Shown here in pieces: positions 54,290 to 64,000 of a stretch of 64,000 bases of DNA (positions within the stretch are counted from its first letter, which is position 1; each line of letters opens with the position of its first letter). Under the pieces are notes generated by a model. That model searched no databases and was not told the DNA's origin. It worked only from the letters and a program-made list of their open reading frames with translations. Origin of the DNA: Metaphire vulgaris (Eukaryota; Annelida; Clitellata; Crassiclitellata; Megascolecidae); the NCBI GenBank assembly GCA_018105865.1, contig CM030849.1:1961013-2025012 (forward strand), in the 5' to 3' direction. Position numbers and translations under genes: made by a program.

Positions 54290-54590
54290 AGTTCATTAGC
54301 GGCCATATACCTAGACACGAAACTTTTCCGTTAATCTTTACCCATTGTTAGTCTCTTTCCATCGATTTCTGATATCTGATATCTTTCAAAGTCTTCTCTG
54401 ATGTTATCCATTCACTTTTTCCTGGACCTTCCTCTACCTCTCTTGCCTTCTTTGTATGTGTAGAGTACTATTTGAATTTTGGTGCTGATCTTCATTTCTT
54501 TTGCACTCCAAATACATCTCTAGGTCTTGCTTCCCACTGTCTGTAGTCTCTTTTCTGTCATCTGCTTAACATCTTGTTCATTCAATCACA
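54290..54590 (-). mobile_element. LINE ORF2 tail, decayed
   Basis: Minus strand MDNIREDFERYQISEIDGKR with stops and frameshifts. Confidence 0.6.
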
Positions 54591-54972
54591 CATATCTATG
54601 TAACTATTCATTGGATACTGCATTGAAACTTGCTTGCCTTCCCCCAAGGTTTTGATACTCCTCCCTAATGTTTGAGCTGATTGATGGGGAGGAAAATTAA
54701 GGGAGAAATGAATGACATTTTTTCAGGGGATTATGGAGGTTAAATATACACATTTTAAAAGGAAGAAAACTTTCTTTGCTTGTCAATTTTCAAATTCCAA
54801 CATCAAAATCCCCAATGTCAAGGTGGCTAGAATAAACACTCAAATATCAAAAGTTACTGAAAGTATTAAGTATTAAACATAAAAAATTAATAAATAATAA
54901 ATAAATAATAAACAAATAAATATAAATTTTAAAAATTAAAATAATATTGCAAAAAATACAAATGCCACTCAC

Positions 54973-55193
54973 AAACTTGTCTGGCAGGTCCTTGTCGATT
55001 TCAAGCACCCGCCAAACCGCCTGACAAAGCGGCAGGAATTCTTTGAACCCCATCTCCTGCTTCAGCTCATAGATAAGCGGACCGTAACCCGTGGCAGTGG
55101 CGTGTAGGCACTTGACCTTCTGAACCTCCATGTCACCTTGACCTTCGGCCGATATCATCGCGAGGTCGACCAGAACCTTCACCTCTTTCGGAT
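54973..55193 (-). CDS. RNF213: RNF213-like exon 9, arm/linker
   Basis: Codes PKEVKVLVDLAMISAEGQGD to VWRVLEIDKDLPDKF. Acceptor TTTTTCAAG|AT, donor AAGTTT|GTGAGT. It includes LHATATGYGPLIYELK, a motif I recognise from the RNF213 region shortly before AAA1. Confidence 0.88.
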
Positions 55194-55434
55194 CTTGAAA
55201 AACAATGCCATCTCCATTTAATGCCTCCAAAACAGGGCCACCGAGAGAAAATCTGGGTGGAGTACCCGCGGGGCCCCTAGAAATTTTAAAAATCTGACGG
55301 CAACCTTTTTTTTACTTCCATAATGTTATCCATCCATCTGTCTTCACAGTCTGGCTCTTTTTGGCATTATAATAGTTCATCAATTGATTGATCAATTGAT
55401 TGATTGATTGATTGAAACAGGCAACATTGGTTAC

Positions 55435-55588
55435 TTTTTACTGAGTTTCGCAGCCAATCGACAAATTTCTTGTGCTTTAGAAAGACATCGAGACATCGGA
55501 CTTTCTCGTCCGTTATCTCTTCCAGCTGTCGACTGCTTTCGATAAGCTCCGGAGTGATGTGTTTCAGACTCCTGCTTTTATCCTTCAC
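55435..55588 (-). CDS. RNF213: RNF213-like exon 8, arm/linker
   Basis: Codes VKDKSRSLKHITPELIESSR to FVDWLRNSVK. Acceptor TACTAG|GTG. The donor AAAA|GTAACC (phase 1) was preferred over CTCA|GTAAAA because it fits the phase of the following exon. A (TGAT)n-like tract lies just inside the intron. Confidence 0.82.
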
Positions 55589-55613
55589 CTAGTACAAGCC
55601 CAAAACAATACCT

Positions 55614-55695
55614 TTAAAACCCCTTAACCGTGTATTTAACTGTAACTCAATGTAAAATGGACGGATATATCCGGGATCCCCAGTTAAGGGGTTAA
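55614..55695. mobile_element. TTAACCCC palindromic MITE
   Basis: GATATATC subtype; left TTAA slightly altered. Confidence 0.8.
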
Positions 55696-55861
55696 TGACA
55701 GAAATATCCATTATATTAACATTATGGGTATATATATATATATATAAATAATATATACATATTAGAGATACATATATTTATTATTTTATCATTATTATAC
55801 CATAATATGAATGAATGTATTATAATGGTTCTCATTACAGGGCAGATCCTGCTTATTACTC

Positions 55862-55917
<56 letters not shown>

Positions 55918-55994
55918 TGTTATTGTTCATGACAATTTAATGGTTCTCGTAACATGGCAAGGCCAAAGTCAAGGGTGCTTTACAATAAACGAAA

Positions 55995-56055
<61 letters not shown>
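55862..56055. repeat. Two (ATT)n blocks flanking a GACAATTT repeat tail
   Basis: 55862-55915 and 55995-56055. Confidence 0.9.
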
Positions 56056-56661
56056 GGGCAGTCTGTGCTGTTTACATGATGTGGCACAGAACTTTCTAGT
56101 CCACTCCAAGCCTGGCATTTTTGAAATGCATGCACCACAATGAAATTACAAGATTCTAAAACAAGATTTACCAGGAGTTATCACAATTCATTAAGATTAA
56201 GTAAATAATAACAAAAATAACTGGATTTTTAGTAGGATTTCTCCTGTTTTGAAAGCCAATGTTGCTCGTACATTCCTCTATTATCTCTTTGTCAGTATAC
56301 AGTAAGAGCAGCGGGAGTGCTTCTAAGTGATTCTTCAGAAGAGGCGCTATACAAATTACATTACAAGTTACATTACATTACAAGTTACATTATGTTACAA
56401 GTTACATTACACATCCCAACTTCTGTTTGTCCGCTACATCATACACTGATCGGGTAAAAAGGTAATCGCTAATCACCTCACTGCCTCACTTGCAAACACC
56501 CCCTCTCTGACCCAGTAACAAATGAGACACTGTTTTCATGCACGTATAGGGGTTAATTTCAGAAACTAAACGAAACAAAAAGATAAATTCATAAAATTGA
56601 AACAGTAAACGGTCGCCGCCTTCGAAACGAGGCTGCGTGGCGCCAGGCAACGACCTCCTAC

Positions 56662-57236
56662 CATGTCGGAAAGCGTCTCCGGGACCCTGAAGTCTCCCCT
56701 GAGTTGAAAGTTGTCCCGCATCTCGAGAATGGCGTGCGCACCGCGGCTGTACTGGTCCAGCTCGTGGTACTGCCGTATCTGGCGCAGTCTCCTGGTGATG
56801 ATGTCCCTCTGCGGACAAGCGAGGCTCAGCTCCCGCTCGATGTGATCGTAGTTCCTGTTAAAGACTCCGAACAGTAGCTCGGTCTTCGCGAAATCGATGT
56901 CGCCGCTTCGGATCTCGTCGCAAAACGTGCCCCACGACTTCCTCGCCACCTTCCAGACTTCGTCCATGACGGCGGCGACGCAGACGTCGTCCGGAGATTT
57001 CGCCCTCTTTCGGACGTAGCAGTTCCACATGAACTCCTTGAAAATAACGCTCTCCTTCAAACTCCACAGCTCGTCGAATACCGAGGCACTGTCCCGGGAA
57101 AGTGGGAAAAAGGTAACCGTAGGCTGGTGCTTTGCGAGTGCCGTGTCCTTCGAATAAGTGCGAACCTTGCATAAGTCACTCATCCGCAATTTTTCGCGGT
57201 TTTGGCGCAGAAGCTGCTCAAGGTTCTCAATTTCAC
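56662..57236 (-). CDS. RNF213: RNF213-like exon 7, large arm exon
   Basis: 575 bp, open throughout, from EIENLEQLLRQNREKLRMSD to RGDFRVPETLSDM. Near its C-terminal part the text YHELDQYSRGAHAILEMRDN resembles the conserved arm region just before the AAA ring. Acceptor CATTGTAG|GT; donor GACATG|GTAGGA. It is clearly GC-richer than the introns around it. Confidence 0.92.
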
Positions 57237-57799
57237 CTACAATGAAAGCGTACAACTCGCCACTTCACAAGAATAACTGAAATTAATAAAATATCAGCGT
57301 GCTATATAAATAAAATTGTGTGCAGTTTTTAATTAAGAATGCAAAATAACCAATAAAAATGAATCATCCAAACAGAAATAATTCTATTTAAATGGTTCAA
57401 ATCTCACACTACGATCACATTAGTAAAATTAATAATTAGCCATGTTACAGTACCATATAAGTCAGGGGTGTCAAAACCTTGGAACGGGCTGATTTTATTT
57501 GGCCCGCAAAAATATAAACGTTTAAAAATTTTTATTAAAAGTTTATGTGTGAAATTGGCTTGATGTAAAATCTTGTTTAGCTTGAGAAATTGGTTTTGTG
57601 CAGAATATTTTTGGATTTTAAAAATTGTTTTGACGTAGAATCGTACATCCTGTGTTTTTCAGGCATGACAAATAAATGGAAAAGTGTAAATCTTTTTTTG
57701 GTTTTGAGTTTTGTTGGTGATGTTGACTGAAGCATAATATCGACGCGCAACATCAACAGCGGGAGATTACTACAGTTGCATAGACAACAAAAATATTAT

Positions 57800-58030
57800 G
57801 AAATCGATTCCCTGTTTGGCATTAGTCTATGGAAGGACTATTGTTACAGCAAGCTATAGATATGCAAAAATTCAGAGGAGTTTGAAACCAATTAAAACCA
57901 CATTTTCTTGTGTCCCCATCTTTAATGCGTCAAATCATTCCGGGATTGTCAATATATTCCATCTCAATTTTATTCTAGAGCATTCGAAATACCACAAAAT
58001 GGTGAGCCTATGGAAGGACTATTGTTAAAG
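57800..58030. repeat. Third copy of the dispersed repeat of 18.2-19.1 kb
   Basis: Shares AACCAATTAAAACCACATTT, TGTCAATATATTCCATCTCA and TTTATTCTAGAGCATTCGAA with the copies at 18.2-19.1 kb. Confidence 0.65.
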
Positions 58031-58154
58031 CTATTAATAATGTCTTCATGTGCATGGGATAAAGTGAGGTTGATAAGAATCACTAGTTCAATATCTCATT
58101 CAAGTGGCATTTGACAAAGTGCATTAGACTTTGGCCTTTGTCATTCCCAGGGCG

Positions 58155-58356
58155 CCATAGAAGTCGTCTTGATGGTGACCGGGCAATTCAGAGATGGACA
58201 ATTGGGAGAAGGACTAATATCGCCCAAAAACTTGTAAAAAGTTGTAAAACTGTTTTAAAATATGACTGCTTTATAAGGGTTAGGGTTAGAGAGTTAGGGT
58301 GAAACTGTGCTCCGATTTGTCCATCTCCGAATTGCCCTAGAACCGTCTTGATAACA
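58155..58356. mobile_element. Different MITE with TTAGGG-like tract
   Basis: Ends GGGCAATTCAGAGATGGACA / TGTCCATCTCCGAATTGCCC, flanked further out by GTCTTGAT on both sides; internal GGGTTAGGGTTAGAGAGTTA. Confidence 0.65.
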
Positions 58357-58416
58357 ATAATACAACAACAACGTGCAAAGTAGGTTCTCGTGTAAGAAGC
58401 GTCCCGCAAGACTCAC

Positions 58417-58772
58417 GCGAATGAATTCCGTGACAGAAATCCACAAAGTTCTGCAACTTCTGGGAGAGGCTGGAAACGCTTTCCAGCTCCGCCTTCCGCC
58501 AGGTGAGCACCTTCAGGAGCACTCCGGCCTTGTCAAGTCCCTCGACGCCCGAATCCGGAACGTTCTTCATCTCCGATTCCGAGTTCTTCTCGATGATCCG
58601 GAAGACCTCAACGAACGCCTCCATGTTTTTGGCTCCAGTAGAACCTTCAGCAGGGAGACTGTCAGCGCCCCCGACAGCAGCTGAACGATGACATCGTCGA
58701 AAACCGACACGGCGGTAACGATGCATTCACGACATCCGTCGCTCAGCAGTTTGATATTTTTCATCCTGCCAT
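58417..58772 (-). CDS. RNF213: RNF213-like exon 6, N-terminal arm, with one frame break
   Basis: The first part reads GRMKNIKLLSDGCRECIVTA to SLLKVLLEPK; the second part, in another frame, reads NMEAFVEVFRIIEKNSESEM to VDFCHGIHSR. The switch falls at a run of five A (five T at 58626-58630 on the plus strand). Exon length is 356 bp, one less than the flanking phases (2 and 1) require, so one missing A would restore a single frame. Acceptor TTGACAG|AT and donor TTCGC|GTGAGT are intact. Confidence 0.85.
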
Positions 58773-58802
58773 CTGTCAATCAAAGAAAACATATAAAAAA
58801 AT

Positions 58803-58948
58803 AGGGTTCTTTCCCATTATCCGGACCCCAGTAGAGGGATGGTGTAGTTGGTGTTAGGGTTAGGCTAGGGTTAGGGTTATGGTATGGTCAGGTTCCAGAC
58901 CGAAAAGTCATTACACTTCAATGGGGTCCGGATAACGGAAAAGTACCA
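58803..58948. mobile_element. MITE with internal TTAGGG-like tract, second copy
   Basis: Ends GGTTCTTTCCCATTATCCGG / CCGGATAACGGAAAAGTACC and GTGTTAGGGTTAGGCTAGGG inside; lies 31 bp upstream of exon 6. Confidence 0.78.
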
Positions 58949-59098
58949 AAAATAGACATAGAACCCTTTTACCTGGTCAAAGAAATAGACACTCATTAGA
59001 AGTAGTCTTGGTTCCAGACAACTGTTACCATGATTAGCAGTTACCACATAAATTACCTAATGCCAAGAAATACCCATTGAATTTATTATTCACTAGAA

Positions 59099-59312
59099 TA
59101 GGGTGGCATGCAGAGAGTGGCCGGCGCCCGGGGTCAAGTCGCCACAGAGTCAAGTTTGGCATCCCCCTTGGTGGGCACCCGGGATCAAGTCTATAAATTA
59201 AAAAAACTGGAGAGCAAAAAAATTTGCTGAGTCAATTTTGGCAGCCACCCCCTATCTGGTCGGCGCCCGGGGCCACCGCACCACCGGCCCCCTCTGCACG
59301 CTACTGGGGACC
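59099..59312. mobile_element. Probable decayed MITE with GGCGCCCGGGG blocks
   Basis: Starts TAGGGTGGCATGCAGAGAGT and ends CCCCTCTGCACGCTACT, an imperfect inverted pair; the body repeats GGGGTCAAGT and GGCGCCCGGGG. Confidence 0.5.
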
Positions 59313-59478
59313 AAGAGAAAAGCTTTTTTAGTGTGCTAGGGTAGTGTTTTCTTTAACTGCTTGGACAAAAAGGCAGTAGTAGCAGGTGAAACAATAAATG
59401 GATTCAAATGTTATCTATGAGGAAATTTTTCAAACTGAAAAGCATGAGAGTCAAGATTTAAAAAAACTCGAAACTTAC

Positions 59479-59665
59479 AGAATAGATTCAGAAAACGTTT
59501 GAATGAAGGCCACGACAAAATATGCTGCAACACTTCTTGTTCCTTGTCGCCATCTCCTTTTGGCCAAGACTTCTCCAAAATCTGTGACAGCAAATTTCCC
59601 ATCTTCTCGGCAGATTCTCCCTTGTCGGCAATGTCGAACAAGTAACCGAAGTCACCATACTTTGC
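59479..59665 (-). CDS. RNF213: RNF213-like exon 5, N-terminal arm
   Basis: Codes AKYGDFGYLFDIADKGESAE through HILSWPSFKRFLNLF. Acceptor TGTTTAG|GCA; donor TTCT|GTAAGT, phase 1. The spliced codon is TAT, joining to the next exon. A minisatellite starts about 40 bp upstream, at 59.7 kb. Confidence 0.87.
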
Positions 59666-59704
59666 CTAAACATAAAACTTCAACATTTTATTGCTGTGGT
59701 ATGC

Positions 59705-60056
59705 ACAAAATACCATAAACCCCATGTAACAACATTACGAAATACCATAAACATCATGTACCAACATCCCAAAATACCATAAACCCAATGTAACAACATC
59801 ACGAAAAAACCATAAACATCATGTACCAAACATCACGAATACCATAAACCCAATGTACCAACATCACGAAATACCATAAACATCATGTACCAAACATCAC
59901 AAAATACCATAAACCCCATGTACCAAACATCACAAAATACCATAAACTCAATGTACCAACATCATGAAAAACCATAAACACCATGTAAATACCATAAACC
60001 CCATGTACCAACATCACAAAATACCATAAACCCCATGTACCAAACATCACGAAATA
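59705..60056. repeat. Minisatellite, unit about 32-33 bp
   Basis: About eleven units of ATACCATAAACCCCATGTAC CAACATCACGAA type with alternating CATC/CCC variants. Confidence 0.88.
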
Positions 60057-60454
60057 CTATTATGTTGACATGTTTACTTGTTATGATGGTACATAAAGAA
60101 CTAGTGGTTCATTTTGGGATAACATTTCACAATGGCAGCAAAAGCTCACTTTTCCATTGCATACCCTCCTATGCGGGGAGCAGACAATAATGGACTGAAT
60201 CGTGGATTTTCAACCATAAACTACCACAGACATGATTTCTCAGAACAATTTTCACTCTGCATTATCATAACAGGACTTAAAGAAGGTTTATGATTGATTG
60301 ATTGATTGATGCACTGACTGACTGATTTGGATTGACTGACTGATTGACTAACTGATTGACCGATTGATTATTGATTTATTGACTGATAAAATATGTCTGC
60401 GATTAACACAACAGTGCCAAGACAAGAGTAAAAATCAACATAAGATTTGCTTAC

Positions 60455-60571
60455 ATTGTCTGCATTTTCCAGAACATTGAATGCCTCTCGGCTAAAGAAA
60501 TTCTCGATTTCTGGTGGATATTTGCTAAAATCCATCTTACAGAAGACCATCACTTGAAGCCTGACGGGCAG
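60455..60571 (-). CDS. RNF213: RNF213-like exon 4, N-terminal arm
   Basis: 39 codons, LPVRLQVMVFCKMDFSKYPP followed by EIENFFSREAFNVLENADN. Phase 0 to 0, acceptor ATGATAG|CTG and donor GACAAT|GTAAGC. Confidence 0.85.
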
Positions 60572-60631
60572 CTATCATGACAAAAGAAAAACAATATTAA
60601 CACTTCATTGCATATAGCAATATTAATCTAT

Positions 60632-60639
<8 letters not shown>

Positions 60640-60699
<60 letters not shown>

Positions 60700-60755
60700 T
60701 ACTGCTACTACTACTGCTACTACTGCTACTACTGCTGCTGCTGCTACTGCTGCTG

Positions 60756-60837
<82 letters not shown>
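60640..60837. repeat. (ATT)n, (ACTGCT)n, (ACT)n compound
   Basis: About 200 bp ending at the TIR of a mariner-like MITE. Confidence 0.94.
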
Positions 60838-60840
<3 letters not shown>

Positions 60841-61013
60841 AGTAGAACTTCATTATAACGGACTTGGTTACAACGTGTACTCGTATATAAAGCACCACAA
60901 TGCACGGTCCCGTGTGATGCACCACCATATTGGATAGTATTGGATATAACGTACCTCAGATATAACGTACTCAATTTTACAGACACACCAAGTATATTTT
61001 AATGAAGTCTACT

Positions 61014-61016
<3 letters not shown>
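60838..61016. mobile_element. Mariner-like MITE, 175-bp family
   Basis: TA|CAGTAGAACTTCATTATAAC ... AATGAAGTCTACTG|TA. It abuts a (TAC)n array on one side and (ATT)n on the other. Confidence 0.8.
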
Positions 61017-61047
<31 letters not shown>

Positions 61048-61568
61048 ATATAAAATTTGTGTATATAACTAAAGCTGAATTAAAGAGTTCTGGCTTAATT
61101 ATATTTCTCGTTAACATAGAAAAAAACACTAATTCAAAAGCACAATGTCAATGTGTCTGCAAAATATCTACAATGCTAAATTTTGTCTTCGCTATTTTCC
61201 CTTTCCAGCATGATGCTAAAAATCTAGCTCTAAAGTGGCCAATACAAAATACCAAGCGGCAACACATGCCCTTCTCAGCATTAGGCTAACAATTTAGCTC
61301 TGGATAAAAACATCTCCTTCAATCTTAAAACACAATCTCTTTCAATTAAACCTAGCTAAATTCTCTCCCTCTGACTGATCTCTGGAATGACCTGGATCGC
61401 TTTTAGTAAATGTATTTGAAAACACTGATAGTTTGTATTTTCTATTGAAACCAATAATAAAATAATAATAATAATAATAATAAAATAATAATAATAATAA
61501 TAAAAATTATTATTATTATGACAACAAAAAATTTAGTGTTTAATACAAAATGCCAAGCGACAACATAC

Positions 61569-61667
61569 ATTCCTGATACGCTGGGTAAGGTGATCTTCAA
61601 TCCAGCCATTCCACTTGACAACCGTGTCCTGCTTGAAAAACTTCAAGTTCAACAACGACCCGCAAAC
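61569..61667 (-). CDS. RNF213: RNF213-like exon 3, N-terminal arm
   Basis: Exactly 33 codons (VCGSLLNLKFFKQDTVVKWN, then GWIEDHLTQRIRN), phase 0 at both ends, acceptor TTTCCAG|GTT and donor AGGAAT|GTATGT. No named domain. Confidence 0.85.
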
Positions 61668-62215
61668 CTGGAAAGAGACGTTAAATCCGCTTTTAGTAAA
61701 TCACAAAACACAAATTTGTTTTCCTGGAACCACAAAAAGAATGTTAACACTGAAAACAAACACATAAGAAAACTTAACAGAACAGAACAGAACAGACGTT
61801 TATTCCAACTCAAACATCATAGAAATTCCAATATTCCCTCTAATTCTTGAGGGTCTGTGTGTGCATGAAATTTCTCTTAGGCAACAATTTCCCAATTGAC
61901 TAACTCAGGGGTAATTTTGCTTCGTGCAAATATAATCACCAGTAAGAGCGACCATAATAAACCACATGCTGGACCAGAAGTCGTCTCTTAAATCGAGTCG
62001 CCAAGAATAAATATTTACATAGCACAGAACTTGTCATGCCTTAAATTGAAAATTGAATATTTAAATATTTAATAACTTTTAATTAAAAATTAAAAGCTCC
62101 TGCAAATTTTTGAATAAAAAAATTTGGAGGCACGTGTCACGCCATTTTCGGGCGAGCGTCCACGCGCCCACCTTACAGGGAACATCGCGTAGAACATCGC
62201 ATAGTACATGCATAC

Positions 62216-62567
62216 CTCGATTTCCCGATTGTCAACGTCCAGGGATTTCATAACGTATCCCGATTCGCATGCCAAGTTAACAGATGAACGCAGCGTTATC
62301 CATTTCACAACAATCCGGTGCAGGTCCGCAATCCGATTATCGACATTCCGAAGGATAGCTTCCGCTTTCTGCGTCACGCTGTCCGTGTCCACCGCGGTCG
62401 AAAGCTTCTGGTAATTGGAAATGGAGCTTACAACCACCCTCACGGCAAGAATAACCACCGCGGAGTAGAGGAAAAACAGCTTGTCGCATATCTGTTCGAG
62501 CAGATCGAGCGCAAACTTTGTCTGAATGGATATCTCATAAGCTTTATCTTCAAGGGCCTGTGCGTTG
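62216..62567 (-). CDS. RNF213: RNF213-like exon 2, N-terminal arm
   Basis: A 352-bp exon, open throughout, beginning NAQALEDKAYEISIQTKFAL and ending LDVDNREIE. It contains a hydrophobic run (LFFLYSAVVILAVRVVVSSI) that reads as a helix of the arm rather than a proven membrane segment. Acceptor TTTTTCAG|C and donor ATCGAG|GTATGC fit in phase with both neighbours. Confidence 0.88.
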
Positions 62568-62664
62568 CTGAAAAAGATATAATAAAAACACGCCCAATTT
62601 AATAAAATCTTAAAAATCTGTCAGACTTCACCTCACATATCAATACAGTTTATATCTTCTCTAA

Positions 62665-62744
62665 TACAGGGTGGCACAAAAAAACCGGACTGTATTAAAT
62701 GCCAAACGTACTGTGACTAGTCCGGTTTTTTTGCACCACCCTAA
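62665..62744. mobile_element. 80-bp mariner-like palindromic MITE
   Basis: Same family, one of two copies within 340 bp. Confidence 0.8.
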
Positions 62745-62918
62745 ACATTGCTGATTTATTAAATCATTCTTAAAGCATCGTACAATTGTGCTAATCTCAG
62801 TGTTATTATATTGGAAGACAGAATTATTACAGGGAATTAATAATCTTCTTCTGCCTCTCCATTTAGTATCTCTCTGTTAATATCGACTTCCAACTGTACA
62901 CGCAGTGACTTATGTTTC

Positions 62919-62998
62919 TACAGAGTGGCGCAAAAAAACAGACTATATTAAATGTAAACCTAAATGTAACCAGTCCGGTTTTTTTGCACCACCCTGTA
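62919..62998. mobile_element. 80-bp mariner-like palindromic MITE
   Basis: Same family, CAGAGTGGCGCAAAAAAACA ... TTTTTTTGCACCACCCTG, TA ends. Confidence 0.82.
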
Positions 62999-63354
62999 TA
63001 TTGCAATATTTGATTGTTCTTTTTGATTTGATACTAATAAACTGATAACAATCAATCAATCAATCAATTATTTTTGACTTCTTTGTTATTAACTTACTTC
63101 AATTTTTCTGGTGGACAGTACTGCAGTGCTGCTTTTGAAAGCGCTATAGAAATTCACAAAATTTTACTTACTTACACCAAATCACAATCACACAGATCAA
63201 ACTAAAATCCATCCAGGATATCAGGCCGGACAACCAGGCGGATGATAAGCCAGGCAAAGAGAGGGGTTTCAAATCTTGTTCTAAAATTTGGCAGCAAATT
63301 TCTCTTTGAGGATAACTCAATTAATAACAAACAGAATTAATGACTGCTCAAAAT

Positions 63355-63600
63355 CGAAAGTCAAACCAGAGGGGAGAAGGTCTAAGGGAAGACCGAAAAG
63401 ACGATGGGTGGACGGATTGGAAGAGGATCTGATCTACACATGGCAGGACTGAATCTCAACGGAAAAACTGACGGAAGACACCGAATGACCTTGGAAGAAA
63501 TAGCAAAGGACAGAGAACTTTGGAGAGATGTCATGGAGAAGTCGATAGCTGGACACAGCTGGAGGACCAGACCAGAAAAATCTGACCTGAAGATAGAAAA
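63355..63600 (+). mobile_element. LINE ORF2 C-terminal tail
   Basis: GRPKRRWVDGLEEDL in one frame and RMTLEEIAKDRELWRDVMEK in another. Copies at 53075-53175 (+) and 45085-45300 (-) share the LEEIAKDR.LWRDVMEKS text. Confidence 0.72.
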
Positions 63601-63718
63601 TCAAGTCTCTGCCTTCATTACCAACAGATGCAAAGGATGGAGCGTACGCATGTATGCGAGTACATGCGGCGTGTATGTGAAATAGATCTCAAAAACAGTT
63701 TGGAAACATAAAACATAC

Positions 63719-63786
63719 CTCGCATCAAAGTCTATAAGCAATGTTGTCAATAACTGTTCCACAATCTCCAACGCAGGCACGAGGAC
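63719..63786 (-). CDS. RNF213: RNF213-like exon 1 (first in window), N-terminal arm
   Basis: Short exon coding VLVPALEIVEQLLTTLLIDF plus three residues. Acceptor CTTCAG|GTC and donor GCGAG|GTATGT are both good. It ends in phase 2 and joins the next exon to give a serine. It belongs to the helical arm before the AAA ring; no catalytic motif is present. Confidence 0.8.
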
Positions 63787-64000
63787 CTGAAGCAAAACCA
63801 AAATTTCAATCAATAAATCAATCAATCAACTTCTATAGCGCCACTATCATAATGCTTAGGGTAGGAATTTATATCAATTTATCAAATTGTTCCCAGTCTG
63901 ACTAAGCATTAGTCAACACAGCACAGCAGTCTTTGGAAGTATATAGCAAATATTTCACGAACGTACAGCAGTGTGTGCAAGTCTGAATTCATTTCCTTTG

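Overview
This window is an intron-rich stretch of an animal nuclear genome. Short GC-rich coding blocks with GT/GC...AG borders sit in AT-rich introns packed with triplet microsatellites, small terminal-inverted-repeat (TIR) elements, SINEs and decayed LINE tails. No host taxon can be proved from the sequence. The SINE and MITE types, the TATAGCGC-type repeat tails and the very high ATT/ATC/CTA microsatellite load suggest a non-vertebrate metazoan, probably marine.

Almost everything that codes belongs to one gene on the minus strand, an ortholog of RNF213 (mysterin), the giant AAA+ ATPase / E3 ubiquitin ligase. I reconstructed 70 exons, about 12.2 kb of coding sequence or roughly 4,050 codons. 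The gene enters at the right edge and leaves at the left edge. By comparison with the family as I remember it, several hundred N-terminal and a few hundred C-terminal residues lie outside. From high to low coordinates: an N-terminal helical arm (63.8-51 kb), a UBA-like segment (51.1-50.2 kb), AAA2 with a degenerate P-loop (about 44.8 kb), AAA3 Walker A and B (36.2 and 35.5 kb), AAA4 Walker A and B and its downstream motif (30.8, 30.0 and 29.1 kb), AAA5/6 and the linker to the E3 module (28.5-20 kb), the E3 shell (20-12.5 kb), RING (11.2 kb), post-RING helices (10.8-3.9 kb), and the RZ-type zinc finger (2.0 and 1.5 kb). Nearly all exon borders agree in phase.

Four conserved exons each carry a single frame break, at or beside homopolymers or simple repeats in three of them. 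This looks more like unpolished-assembly indels than gene death, but that is unproved. Other oddities in the gene are two GC-AG introns, a splice donor copied threefold in tandem, a hAT-type MITE whose 8-bp target duplication copies a splice donor, and an unusual spacing of the last RING zinc ligands.

The introns hold a rich transposon record: a defective 1.37-kb piggyBac element with TTAA ends; about ten related-looking TTAACCCC palindromes; nine roughly 80-bp mariner-like hairpins; several hAT MITE families with 8-bp duplications, including a SPIN-like copy; MITEs carrying TTAGGG-like tracts; 5S-rRNA-derived and tRNA-derived SINEs; a CR1-like reverse transcriptase fragment; and two minisatellites. 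Long ORFs made of poly-Asn, Ser, His, Tyr, Leu or Ile are translations of microsatellites, not genes.
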